Shown: piece by piece, positions 16,525 to 24,398 of the stretch | Layout of the letters: each line of letters opens with the position of its first letter | Position numbering within the stretch: position 1 is the stretch's first letter | Assembly: GCA_023458875.1 (NCBI GenBank) | Contig: JAEWXO010000006.1 | Span: 1 to 64,000 of the forward strand | Reading direction: 5' to 3' | From: Bacillota bacterium | GTDB lineage: Bacteria; Bacillota; Clostridia; Oscillospirales; Ruminococcaceae | Length of the DNA: 64,000 nucleotides | The notes under the pieces: model-generated | What the model saw: only the letters and a program-made list of their open reading frames with translations | Told to the model about the DNA's origin: nothing | Databases searched by the model: none | Made by a program: the position numbers and the translations under genes

Positions 16525-17930
16525 TTGTTTACACCTCCATAAAGCTTTCTGTTTTTTAATGCCTTAAACTTGGACAGTGAACCAATCATGAGCTTGGATG
16601 CCAATACACCCATTATAAGGTTAAGTATAGCACCTACGAGAAGTGTGTAACCGAATGAGAAGATAGTGCCTTCTGTTGTTGTGCCGAACCATCTGAATAT
16701 AAAGCTCAGCATCTTTGCAAACGGACTGTCAGGAACACCGAACGCACCCATAAGTATTACTGCAACAAGAATAAGTGTAAGGTTTCCGTCGAAAATAGAT
16801 GTAAAGGCTCTGTCATATCCGGCTTCAAGAGCTGTGTTAAGTGACTTTCCGGAGCGGATCTCTTCCTTGATACGTTCACCTGTAATGATATTTGCGTCAA
16901 CACCCATACCTATCGAAAGGATAATACCTGCAATACCCGGTATAGTAAGAGTTGAGCTGTTCATAAAGCTGAAGTATCCTGATACAGCGGCAAGCATACC
17001 GGTAATCTGTCCGATAAGACCGATAACTGCAACAAATCCCGGAAGTCTGTAGAGGAACATCATGTAAACCATGACAAATCCAAAAGCAATAATACCGCCT
17101 ATTATCATTGCACGGAGTGCACCGTCACCGAGTGTAGGTGATATTGTTGAGAAGCTTGAGGTTGTAAGAGTAAACGGCAGGGCACCTGAGTTTATTTTAT
17201 CTGCCATTGCCTTTGCATCCTCGTATGTTTCAAAGCTTCCTGAAATGCTCGCTTCACCGTTTGTTATATGAGCACTAACTGTAGGAGCGGAGATCATTGT
17301 GTTATCCATCCAGATTGAGATTACACCTGATGATGCATAGAGTCTTCCGGTTGCATCTGAAAACTTTTCAGTACCGGAATCGTTAAGCTTAAGTGATACT
17401 TCATAAGTCACTTCACCGGTTTGCTCCTGTCTGTATCCAGCCTGAGCCTTTGCAATGTCATCGCCGTTTAATATTACAGGTCCTGTAGGAACTGTGTTTC
17501 CTTCTTCATCCTGAGTTGACTCCTGACCTTCTCTGAATGTAAGCATTGCAGTGCCTCCGAGTTCCTGAACTGCGGCTTCAGGGTCAAAGTCAGTTTCTGA
17601 TGACTGCCAAGGGAAACGTACTATAACACGGTCGTTATTTGAGTCAATATAAACGTTACTGTCTGTGATGCCGAGTCCTGTAAGACGGACCTTCATTACC
17701 TCCTTCAGGGAGTCGAGCTGTTCATCTGTAGCATCCACTCCGTCTGCAGGTGTGAATGTTACATCAACACCGCCCTTAATGTCAATACCCAGTCTTATAT
17801 CTGAGACATCCTTTATATATGTTTTAACTATATCTCCGTACTGATATTTTACACCGAAAATGGTGGTGTACGAAAAGCCGAGTATAATTAAAAAAACAAT
17901 AAAGAAGACAGGCTTTTTAATCTTTTTCAC
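16521..17930 (-). CDS. secD: Protein translocase subunit SecD
   Basis: The 469-residue membrane protein has one N-terminal helix, then LGIDIKGGVDVTFTP (the SecD D1 motif) and the P1 head domain with VRFPWQ. The five-helix core begins near residue 270 and contains FLYRLPGFVAVIGL, IPGIAGIILSIGMGVDANIITGERIKEE and EAGYDRAFTSIFDGN. It acts with SecF and YajC. The start is GTG 17930 with GGAGGT upstream. It is first of the two-gene secD-secF operon. Confidence 0.97.
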   Translation of the reverse strand: MKKIKKPVFFIVFLIILGFSYTTIFGVKYQYGDIVKTYIKDVSDIRLGIDIKGGVDVTFTPADGVDATDEQLDSLKEVMKVRLTGLGITDSNVYIDSNNDRVIVRFPWQSSETDFDPEAAVQELGGTAMLTFREGQESTQDEEGNTVPTGPVILNGDDIAKAQAGYRQEQTGEVTYEVSLKLNDSGTEKFSDATGRLYASSGVISIWMDNTMISAPTVSAHITNGEASISGSFETYEDAKAMADKINSGALPFTLTTSSFSTISPTLGDGALRAMIIGGIIAFGFVMVYMMFLYRLPGFVAVIGLIGQITGMLAAVSGYFSFMNSSTLTIPGIAGIILSIGMGVDANIITGERIKEEIRSGKSLNTALEAGYDRAFTSIFDGNLTLILVAVILMGAFGVPDSPFAKMLSFIFRWFGTTTEGTIFSFGYTLLVGAILNLIMGVLASKLMIGSLSKFKALKNRKLYGGVNK

Positions 17931-18191
17931 ATTTTTACCTCCAAATAGTTTTTTTCGTCAAGATTATAAAAATAAATTCATCGACAATTGTTATAATTAT
18001 ATGACAAATATACATATAAGTCAATACTAATTGTTGTTCTTTATGCAGTATCATATTAATCGTTTAAATAAATTAGTTATTATTGCCTGATGGAAAATAT
18101 CTTTCAGTTTTATCAGATGCTTTGCAGGGTTTTGCGGTCGCCCTGCATCTTCGCATATATTTGCGGGGGTTTTGGAAATTTTGCAGTCTGA
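17931..18191. other. Intergenic stretch between secD and purB
   Basis: It holds AT-rich promoter-like sequence for secD and, at about 18100-18170, a remnant of the dispersed repeat. I see no gene. Confidence 0.5.
18102..18170 (+). repeat. Dispersed structured repeat, internally deleted remnant (copy 3)
   Basis: It retains the outer stem GCAGGG/CCCTGC (from 18124) and the CGGTCGCCCTG...CTTCG...CATAT flank, but the two inner hairpins are replaced by a short TTTTGCG stretch. It lies about 20 bases past the purB stop and could double as a transcription end. Confidence 0.45.
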
Positions 18192-19622
18192 TCAGACGTT
18201 TATTTCAGCTGTTTCATTTAATTTGTCGGAATTTGCATCAAGGACAGGCTTTATACATTCTTCGAGGAACTCTGTTACCTGCTCAGAGCTTCTGCCTGTA
18301 AAGCTTTCAGGTTTAAGAATTTCGTCGAGCTCATCCTTTGTAATCATGAACATTTCGTCGTTTAAAATCATATCGCAGAGGTCATTTTCAAGTCCGTCTT
18401 CCTTTACGTGCTTTCCGGCAATCATTGAATACTCGCGTATTTTTTCATGCAGTGCCTGTCTGTCTCCGCCTTTTTTAACTGCACCCATCATAATGTTTTC
18501 GGTTGCCATGAAAGGAAGCTCACGCATTATTCTCTGGCGGATAATCTTTGGATATACAACGAGTCCGCTTGTAACATTTATCATGATATTAAGAATAGCA
18601 TCAACTGCAAGGAAGCCTTCGGCAACAGAAATTCTCTTGTTTGCAGAATCGTCAAGAGTTCTCTCAAACCACTGTGTACCTGCTGTAAATGCCGGGTTAA
18701 GGCTGTCAATCATCAGGTATCTTGCAAGGGAAGTGATTCTTTCGCATCTCATAGGATTTCTCTTGTATGCCATTGCGGATGAACCGATCTGGTCTTTTTC
18801 AAACGGCTCTTCCATTTCCTTGAAGCTCTGGAGAATACGCATATCATTTGAAAATTTGCTTGCCGACTGAGCTATCCCGCTCAATGTGCTTATAATCTGA
18901 GAATCGATTTTTCTTGAATATGTCTGACCTGAAACAGGTACAACTCCTGTAAAGCCCATTTCTTCTGCTATCATTGCTTCAAGTTTTTTAATTTTTGAGG
19001 TATCCCCTTCAAAAAGCTCAACGAATGAAGCCTGAGTACCGGTCGTTCCCTTTGAACCAAGAAGCTTAAGGTTTGCAATACGGTATTCTATTTCGTTGAG
19101 ATCCATAAGGAACTCATTTATCCAGAGTGTAGCACGTTTTCCTACGGTTGTAAGCTGTGCAGGCTGTAGGTGCGTATATGCAAGGGCAGGCATGTCCTTG
19201 TATTCATCAGCAAATTTTGAAAGCTGGGAAATTACTGTAATAAGTTTTCTGTATACTATATCCAGTGCGTCACGCATTATTATAATATCCGTATTGTCAC
19301 CTACATAACAAGATGTGGCACCAAGGTGTATAATTCCCTTTGCATCAGGGCATGCCACACCGTATGCATGTACATGTGACATAACATCATGACGGCATTC
19401 TTTTTCACGTTTTTTTGCAACTTCATAATCAATATTATCGATGTTTTCCTCAAGCTGTTTTACCTGATTTTCCGTTACAGGGAGACCAAGCTTCATTTCG
19501 GCTCTTGCAAGTGCTACCCAGAGCTTTCTCCATGTTGTGAACTTTTTGTCAGCAGAAAATACAAACTGCATTTCTTTGCTGGCATATCTGGTGCAAAACG
19601 GGCTTTCATAGCTGTTTGTCAT
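18192..19622 (-). CDS. purB: Adenylosuccinate lyase
   Basis: It splits adenylosuccinate to AMP and SAICAR to AICAR plus fumarate in purine synthesis. The 476-residue all-helical protein belongs to the fumarase/aspartase superfamily. The signature loop GSSAMAYKRNPMRCERI lies near residue 282, and HVHAYG, GATSCYVGDNTD and YTHLQPAQLTTVGKR supply the other two conserved active-site regions. The start ATG follows AAAGGAGTC. It is monocistronic by spacing, with repeat elements on both sides. Confidence 0.97.
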   Translation of the reverse strand: MTNSYESPFCTRYASKEMQFVFSADKKFTTWRKLWVALARAEMKLGLPVTENQVKQLEENIDNIDYEVAKKREKECRHDVMSHVHAYGVACPDAKGIIHLGATSCYVGDNTDIIIMRDALDIVYRKLITVISQLSKFADEYKDMPALAYTHLQPAQLTTVGKRATLWINEFLMDLNEIEYRIANLKLLGSKGTTGTQASFVELFEGDTSKIKKLEAMIAEEMGFTGVVPVSGQTYSRKIDSQIISTLSGIAQSASKFSNDMRILQSFKEMEEPFEKDQIGSSAMAYKRNPMRCERITSLARYLMIDSLNPAFTAGTQWFERTLDDSANKRISVAEGFLAVDAILNIMINVTSGLVVYPKIIRQRIMRELPFMATENIMMGAVKKGGDRQALHEKIREYSMIAGKHVKEDGLENDLCDMILNDEMFMITKDELDEILKPESFTGRSSEQVTEFLEECIKPVLDANSDKLNETAEINV

Positions 19623-19746
19623 TAAAAAGACTCCTTTACCGTTGTTAAAATATTTTATCGCAATAGTACTTTAATTTTAGCATATTTATTTAATTTAATC
19701 AAGATATTTATGAATATTTATATTCTGAAAAACCGCAAAAGGTGAC

Positions 19747-19862
19747 TATTCAGTCGCAACGGTTAAGTTATTAATTTTGGCAGGAATTTCGATTCTGCGG
19801 AATCGACCGGGCTTTCCGGTCGCCCTGGACCTTCGGTCGCATATCCGCAGCACTTTATACAT
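19747..19862 (+). repeat. Dispersed structured repeat, copy 4
   Basis: The 5' end is ATTCAG followed by ACGGTTAAGTTATTAATT; the core is at 19779-19837. Stem 1 is GATTC/GAATC and stem 2 GACCGG/CCGGTC. The 3' inverted end is not clear. Confidence 0.9.
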
Positions 19863-19867
19863 GGTTT

Positions 19868-19923
19868 AATAAAAAAATGATATCCGCTGTAATAGCCTGA
19901 TATCAGGATTTGCAGCGGATATA
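19868..19923 (-). terminator. Terminator of the sigma/anti-sigma operon
   Basis: ATATCCGCTG and its complement CAGCGGATAT (19879-19922) flank a second small palindrome. T runs exist on both sides, so it could work in either direction. Confidence 0.72.
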
Positions 19924-19968
19924 AAAAAATGTTGTATCACTTAAAAATACGTATATAAAAGCTTTAAA

Positions 19969-21018
19969 TCAATTAAATATTCCCTGGAGTTTCCAACCGC
20001 CATTTTCATATATAAGCGTCTGAGTTACAGTATAGTCTTCAGGTTGAGGGTTTTCAGCAAGGGGATAGGACTTTCCGGTGGCCTTGAATGTGCAGGAGTT
20101 ACCTTCGGTTGAGAGAATTTGTATAGTGCAGTCATCCCATATCGTATGATAGCCTTTTCCGCCCATATAGTTGTTGTTAAGATACAATTTCCCGTTGATA
20201 TCGGCGTATTTCTGGCAGTTTTCATAAGGCCTGTTAAACATCATTTCTTCTGCTGCATCTGATGTATAAACAGAACGTATGTAATCTTCAAGCTGGCTGA
20301 ATGATGAATACTCAGGACTTGTTATTTCATAATATGTTACGCCGTCCTTTATAATCGGATTATATATTGTATAAGGAAGGTTTCCGGTGTTATAAATAAT
20401 TCTGCATTTAGTATTTTCATTAATCAGGTTTCTGATAATATCTTCGTCTATATAAGGTGATTGTGAGACTGTGGATGTTGTTTCATTGGATGATTGCTGA
20501 GTTGTCTGTAAAGACTGAGAAGTATCGGGAGAAGATACATCTGTTGTATTCGGGACAGATGTAAGCGCTGTCTGAGTAGGATTTTCCGGTTTTGTAACTA
20601 TAACGTTGTTTTCATTTGTGGACGGTGAAGAGGTCTGAGAACTTATTACCGACTGTTTTGAAGGTTGAGTCTGTATTATACCCGGATTGTCAATATTTCT
20701 GTTGCTTTTGATAACAGCACCACCTGCCGCTACGCCGATAATAAGTACAAAGCAGGCGGCTGCAGCAATTGCGGAACGGTACCATTTGCTATGATATACT
20801 TCAACACTGTCAACAATTGTTTTTTTGTGTTCATTATTGTCATTTTCTTTGCTTTTTGTTTTGTTATCTTTCATATTGATCTTCATTTCACATTCGCGGG
20901 CAATTCGCTCCTTTGCAGCTGAGTCAAGAAACGGCACTCTATGAGATATTTCTTCAACTGTAGAATCATCTAAATTTTTAAAATTTTTAAAAATATCATC
21001 CTTGTCTGAGTTTTTCAT
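19969..21018 (-). CDS. Membrane-anchored anti-sigma-factor-like protein
   Basis: The 349-residue protein has a cytoplasmic N-terminal region of about 80 residues rich in charge, including VPFLDSAAKERIARECEMKI. One transmembrane helix (AIAAAACFVLIIGVAAGGAVI) lies near residue 90. An external Ser/Thr/Pro/Gln-rich linker of some 75 residues then leads to a C-terminal domain with Tyr-rich strands. No HxxxCxxC zinc anti-sigma motif is seen. Its overlap with the upstream ECF sigma gene and the one-helix design point to an anti-sigma or sensor role, but this is inference. Start at ATG 21018, eight bases after AAAGGA. Confidence 0.7.
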   Translation of the reverse strand: MKNSDKDDIFKNFKNLDDSTVEEISHRVPFLDSAAKERIARECEMKINMKDNKTKSKENDNNEHKKTIVDSVEVYHSKWYRSAIAAAACFVLIIGVAAGGAVIKSNRNIDNPGIIQTQPSKQSVISSQTSSPSTNENNVIVTKPENPTQTALTSVPNTTDVSSPDTSQSLQTTQQSSNETTSTVSQSPYIDEDIIRNLINENTKCRIIYNTGNLPYTIYNPIIKDGVTYYEITSPEYSSFSQLEDYIRSVYTSDAAEEMMFNRPYENCQKYADINGKLYLNNNYMGGKGYHTIWDDCTIQILSTEGNSCTFKATGKSYPLAENPQPEDYTVTQTLIYENGGWKLQGIFN

Positions 21019-21595
21019 AGCAACCATCCTTTCTCATATATTCCTTGCATTCCAGTGTTATTTTCAAACGTTTTCGTGCTCTGATACTTCGTTTCTGAAC
21101 TGCAGCAGCAGTCATTGACAATGCTTTTGCTATTTCACGTGTGGATTGTTCATAAAAATACTGTCTGATTATAATTGATGTATCAGGTTCGCCTAATTCC
21201 TTGATAAGCTGCCATAATTGCTGATTGGAGAGCTTTTGTTCTGTTTCTTCCTCCGGGTTTTTCTGATCTGACTGCAGAATAATTTCTTCCTCATCTATTG
21301 ATGATGTTATATTTTTCTGATAAGTCAGACGACGATATGCATCAATGGCAGTTCTTTTTGCAATAGTGCTCAGGTATCCTTTTAATGTACCATTGGAAGG
21401 TGAATAAGTCTCTGCATTGTTAAATACCTCCACAAATATATTGCTTACACAGTCATCTATATCTTCCTGACTTGCAACACTTTTGAGCTTGTTCAAAACA
21501 ATAGCGTAGACTAAATTACTGTATTGGTCAATTAACACTCGGTAACCACGCTGCCGGCAGTCGGTGATTAGTTGTCTCCATTCGTAATCGGTCAT
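20996..21595 (-). CDS. ECF-type RNA polymerase sigma factor
   Basis: The 199-residue protein has sigma region 2 (DDCVSNIFVEVFNNAETYSPSNGTLKGYL, then IAKRTAIDAYRR). Sigma region 4 carries a helix-turn-helix (EQSTREIAKALSMTAAAVQKRSIRARKRL). The linker is about 45 residues, as in extracytoplasmic-function sigmas. The downstream membrane protein overlaps it by 23 bases and is probably its partner. Start at ATG 21595; the ATG at 21613 lies upstream of the ribosome-binding site GGAGG. The stimulus is unknown. Confidence 0.9.
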   Translation of the reverse strand: MTDYEWRQLITDCRQRGYRVLIDQYSNLVYAIVLNKLKSVASQEDIDDCVSNIFVEVFNNAETYSPSNGTLKGYLSTIAKRTAIDAYRRLTYQKNITSSIDEEEIILQSDQKNPEEETEQKLSNQQLWQLIKELGEPDTSIIIRQYFYEQSTREIAKALSMTAAAVQKRSIRARKRLKITLECKEYMRKDGCYEKLRQG

Positions 21596-21676
21596 TAGTT
21601 TCTTCCCTCCCATGGTATTATTTGAATCGATTCACTCTATACATTCGTTTTAAGTCTATAATTTCGGACAAAAAAA

Positions 21677-21871
21677 TTAAAAAAAATTTTTCATACTCTC
21701 AATCATTTCGTCAACATATATCTGCGTATTGACAGCAACTGACTTATCGGAAAGTGCCTCAATCATTTCTTTCTGAAAATCAGTGTTGTCTGTAATTATA
21801 AAATTAATTCCGTTATGAAATGAAATGCTTTTTTCATTAAAAACAGGAAAATTCTTTAATATAAGATTCAT
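21677..21871 (-). CDS. Small protein downstream of birA, possibly an ATPase fragment
   Basis: The 64-residue frame starts four bases after the birA stop, so coupled translation is plausible. Its beginning (LILKNFPVFNEKSISFHNGINFII) resembles the first strands of RecF/SMC-type AAA proteins. Where a P-loop should follow it reads TDNTDFQKE, with no Gly-Lys-Ser/Thr. It may be a remnant of a larger ATPase or a short protein of its own. Weakly supported. Confidence 0.4.
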   Translation of the reverse strand: MNLILKNFPVFNEKSISFHNGINFIITDNTDFQKEMIEALSDKSVAVNTQIYVDEMIESMKNFF

Positions 21872-21875
21872 AATG

Positions 21876-22859
21876 TTACCCCAAAACTCTCCTTACACGT
21901 GCTTCCCCTGAGTTAATAACCTCAGTTTCGCCGTTTTTATATTTTACAACAAGTCCGGCAGTGTCATCAATATCCACTGCAAAAGCGTCCTTCTGTATGC
22001 CGTGTGAATATATTGTAACAGGCTTGCCTGTTATCCATGAGCGTTTACGGTATTCATCAAGGAAGCTTTTGTCTGAAAGTGACATGTAATCATTTATAAC
22101 GGAATCAATAACAGCGGCTATTATCCGTGAACGCGGAATGACTATGCCGGTTTCGTCTTCCAGTGACGATGCAGTTTCAAGCAGTTCATTGTCAAATACT
22201 GAGCGTATGGAGCCGACGTTTATGCCTATTCCTGCAACTATATATCTGAAATTTGCGGCTTCGCAGTCAATTGTTGCTTCTGTAAGAATGCCGCATATTT
22301 TTTTGTCATTTACCATAAGGTCGTTTACCCATTTTATACGGGTATTGCATTTATACAGCGAATCGATGGCTCTTGCAGCAGAAACAGCTATACAAGATGT
22401 GAGCATCTGGGCTATATCTATTTTCATATCAGGACGCAGGATAATGCTCATATATATGCCTGTGTTTTTTGGAGAAATAAAGCTTCTGCCCAAACGGCCC
22501 TTACCGGAGGTCTGCTCGTTTGCAATGACAATCGTATTTTCCGGAGCACCTTCTTCTGCTAGTTTTTTTGCATAATTATTTGTTGAATCAGTTGTATCGA
22601 GAATATGGATATCTGATTTTTTTATATCTGATGACAGGCTTTGAAGAATGTCGTCCTTTGTGATTGTGTCCGCATTGCGTATAAGCCGGTAACCTTTGTT
22701 TGTAACGGCGTCTATTATATGTCCCTCGTCTTCAAGCTGCCTTACGGCTTTCCATACGGAGTTCCGTGAAATTCCGAGATTTCTGCCCAGTCTTCCGCCG
22801 GAAATATATTCGTCACCTGATTTTAAAAGCTCATCAAGTATTTTGTCTTTTGTAGTCAT
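21876..22859 (-). CDS. birA: Bifunctional biotin-protein ligase / biotin operon repressor
   Basis: It activates biotin as biotinyl-AMP and transfers it to carboxylase carrier lysines. With an N-terminal winged helix it can also repress biotin genes. The 327-residue protein starts with the HTH (SGGRLGRNLGISRNSVWKAVRQLEDEGHII). The ligase core contains TNNYAKKLAE, EQTSGKGRLGRSFISP (the biotin/ATP loop near residue 115) and IKWVNDLMVNDKKICGILTE. The C-terminal SH3-like domain follows. Its start overlaps the stop of the GNAT gene by four bases. Confidence 0.95.
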   Translation of the reverse strand: MTTKDKILDELLKSGDEYISGGRLGRNLGISRNSVWKAVRQLEDEGHIIDAVTNKGYRLIRNADTITKDDILQSLSSDIKKSDIHILDTTDSTNNYAKKLAEEGAPENTIVIANEQTSGKGRLGRSFISPKNTGIYMSIILRPDMKIDIAQMLTSCIAVSAARAIDSLYKCNTRIKWVNDLMVNDKKICGILTEATIDCEAANFRYIVAGIGINVGSIRSVFDNELLETASSLEDETGIVIPRSRIIAAVIDSVINDYMSLSDKSFLDEYRKRSWITGKPVTIYSHGIQKDAFAVDIDDTAGLVVKYKNGETEVINSGEARVRRVLG

Positions 22860-23326
22860 TTTTTATCATCCTGTTCCTGATAATTATTAAGGTCATTTAC
22901 CATCTGGAGATATTCCATATTTTCAAAGCCCGCATTTTTGTATAATAAAGCAGCGCGCTTGTTGTCAGGACATATTTCAAGTCTCAGGCGTGTAACGGAT
23001 TTATCTATATCCGAATAAATATATCTGAAGAATTCCTTGCCTATACCCTTACAGCGCATATGCGGCACAACGTAAATTTCTTCTATCCATACAACCATTC
23101 CGCCTGCCTCCTGTGAAAATGTCTTTGCGGTCAGCGCATACCCGGCAACTTCATTGTTGTACTCAAATATATAACACTGCGCATATGTATCTGAGCGCAT
23201 AAGCTCGTCAAATGTTCTTATATGGTATTCGGGAGGAATCCTGTGGCTTACAGCATCTGACGAATAAAATTCTCTGGCAAGACGGACGAAGATGTCCTTG
23301 TCGTTTTCATTTATTTTTCTTATCAT
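22856..23326 (-). CDS. GNAT-family N-acetyltransferase
   Basis: The 156-residue protein has the GNAT fold: an N-terminal helix (ENDKDIFVRLAREFY) and the central strand VVWIEEIYVVPHMRCKGIGKEFF. The R-x-x-G-I-G acetyl-CoA loop lies near residue 95, and LEICPDNKRAALLYKNAGF forms the closing helix and strand. Substrate unknown. It is first in the GNAT-birA pair, coupled through an ATGA overlap. Confidence 0.88.
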   Translation of the reverse strand: MIRKINENDKDIFVRLAREFYSSDAVSHRIPPEYHIRTFDELMRSDTYAQCYIFEYNNEVAGYALTAKTFSQEAGGMVVWIEEIYVVPHMRCKGIGKEFFRYIYSDIDKSVTRLRLEICPDNKRAALLYKNAGFENMEYLQMVNDLNNYQEQDDKK

Positions 23327-23435
23327 TTTTATGACCTCACATTGTGATTCTTACAGATAATAGTATAGCATAAATGAAGGGGAATGTCATTAAGTTTATC
23401 TGTATAAAAATACAAAAAAATCACCAATGAGTCTC

Positions 23436-23464
23436 TTGGCAAAATAATATTACTGTGATATAAT
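23436..23464 (+). promoter_or_regulatory. Promoter of the YtaF-like gene
   Basis: TTGGCA (23436-23441) and TATAAT (23459-23464) have a 17-base spacer, about 105 bases before the start codon. Confidence 0.65.
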
Positions 23465-23570
23465 CTATCATTGATGTGCTAAGTCTGAGTTAATTAAATT
23501 ACCACCAACCACTCACAAAATCTGCTGATAGTAATAAAATATAAGTAGTGATATAAGTGGGGTGGTATAA

Positions 23571-24191
23571 ATGCTTCAGGGGTTATTGCTTGTACTGGCT
23601 GTATGTATTGATGCTTTTTTTACGGCTTTTTCATATGGAAGCAGCAAAATAAAGCTTACTTTTACTTCAGCTTTTATAGTAAGCTTAATAGGAGCGGCAG
23701 CGTTAATAGTTTCTATATTTTTCTCAGACGTAATAGGCGAGATAATACCGGAGACAGCAGGAAATATAATGGGGTTTATTACACTGCTGCTGCTTGGACT
23801 GGTTACACTTTTTAAGGATATTATTAAAAATCTTTTAAGGCAAAGTGAAAACGGGAAAAGGATATGTTTTAAATACGGGGGATTCGGTCTTGTGGTAGAG
23901 ATCTGCATTGACGGACTAAAGGCTGATACGGATAATTCAAAGATAATTACTTATAATGAGGCTATAACACTTGGAGTAGCATTGTCGCTTGACTCACTTG
24001 TAAGCGGAGTGGGAGCAGGCTTTCTCGGTGTTAATATGTGGTTTGTTGCATGCAGTGCACTCGTTTTCTGTATGATGGCGTTAATGACAGGGTACTTTGC
24101 CGGACGGATTCTGAGCAGTAAATCAAGCAAAGACCGCTCATGGATAAGCGGGGTTATTCTTATTGTAATTGCAATACTTAAAGTGGTTTAA
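23571..24191 (+). CDS. ytaF: YtaF-like sporulation membrane protein
   Basis: The 206-residue polytopic protein has about six helices. The two halves carry related motifs: CIDAFFTAFSYGSSKI in the first helix and GVALSLDSLVSGVGAGFLG in the fourth. This Asp-containing pattern defines the YtaF branch of the MntP-like family. YtaF is annotated as a sporulation membrane protein; its transport role is not settled. The middle loop (ICIDGLKADTDNSKIITYNEA) is cytoplasmic and polar. It has its own promoter and the ribosome-binding site GGGGTGGT. Confidence 0.85.
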   Translation: MLQGLLLVLAVCIDAFFTAFSYGSSKIKLTFTSAFIVSLIGAAALIVSIFFSDVIGEIIPETAGNIMGFITLLLLGLVTLFKDIIKNLLRQSENGKRICFKYGGFGLVVEICIDGLKADTDNSKIITYNEAITLGVALSLDSLVSGVGAGFLGVNMWFVACSALVFCMMALMTGYFAGRILSSKSSKDRSWISGVILIVIAILKVV

Positions 24192-24195
24192 AAGT

Positions 24196-24276
24196 AGTTT
24201 CGGATCGTGCCGGTTCGACCGGGCTTTCCGTTCGCGCCTTTGACTCGCAGATGCATATTTGTCTCAGTTTATGGTA
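24196..24276 (+). repeat. Dispersed structured repeat, copy 5
   Basis: This is a shortened copy of the GCGCCTTTGAC subfamily. Stem 1 is GGATC/GGTTC and can pair only through G-U wobbles. Stem 2 carries a CCGTTC change. Confidence 0.75.
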
Positions 24277-24319
24277 TTTCTGAATAGTATCTTTTTTTAG
24301 TGATTTTCACCTAATTATA

Positions 24320-24348
24320 TTGACATACATTTGACACTGTGCTAAAAT
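24320..24348 (+). promoter_or_regulatory. Promoter of the ABC transporter gene
   Basis: Consensus TTGACA (24320-24325), a 17-base spacer and TAAAAT (24343-24348), about 45 bases before the ribosome-binding site. Confidence 0.75.
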
Positions 24349-24398
24349 AGATAGCATGGCAACTATATTCTATAAATAAAGAAAGAAGAGACAGATGT

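Larger units (their letters stand above)
19623..19968. other. Intergenic stretch between purB and the anti-sigma gene
   Basis: It contains the purB promoter region (AT-rich, 19623-19740), one full copy of the dispersed repeat and the terminator of the anti-sigma gene. No coding sequence is visible. Confidence 0.6.

Noticed and set aside
24196..24276. GGTTCGACC in the repeat looked like a tRNA T-loop
   Set aside because: It is part of the repeat core; there is no acceptor, D or anticodon arm around it. No tRNA was found in the window.
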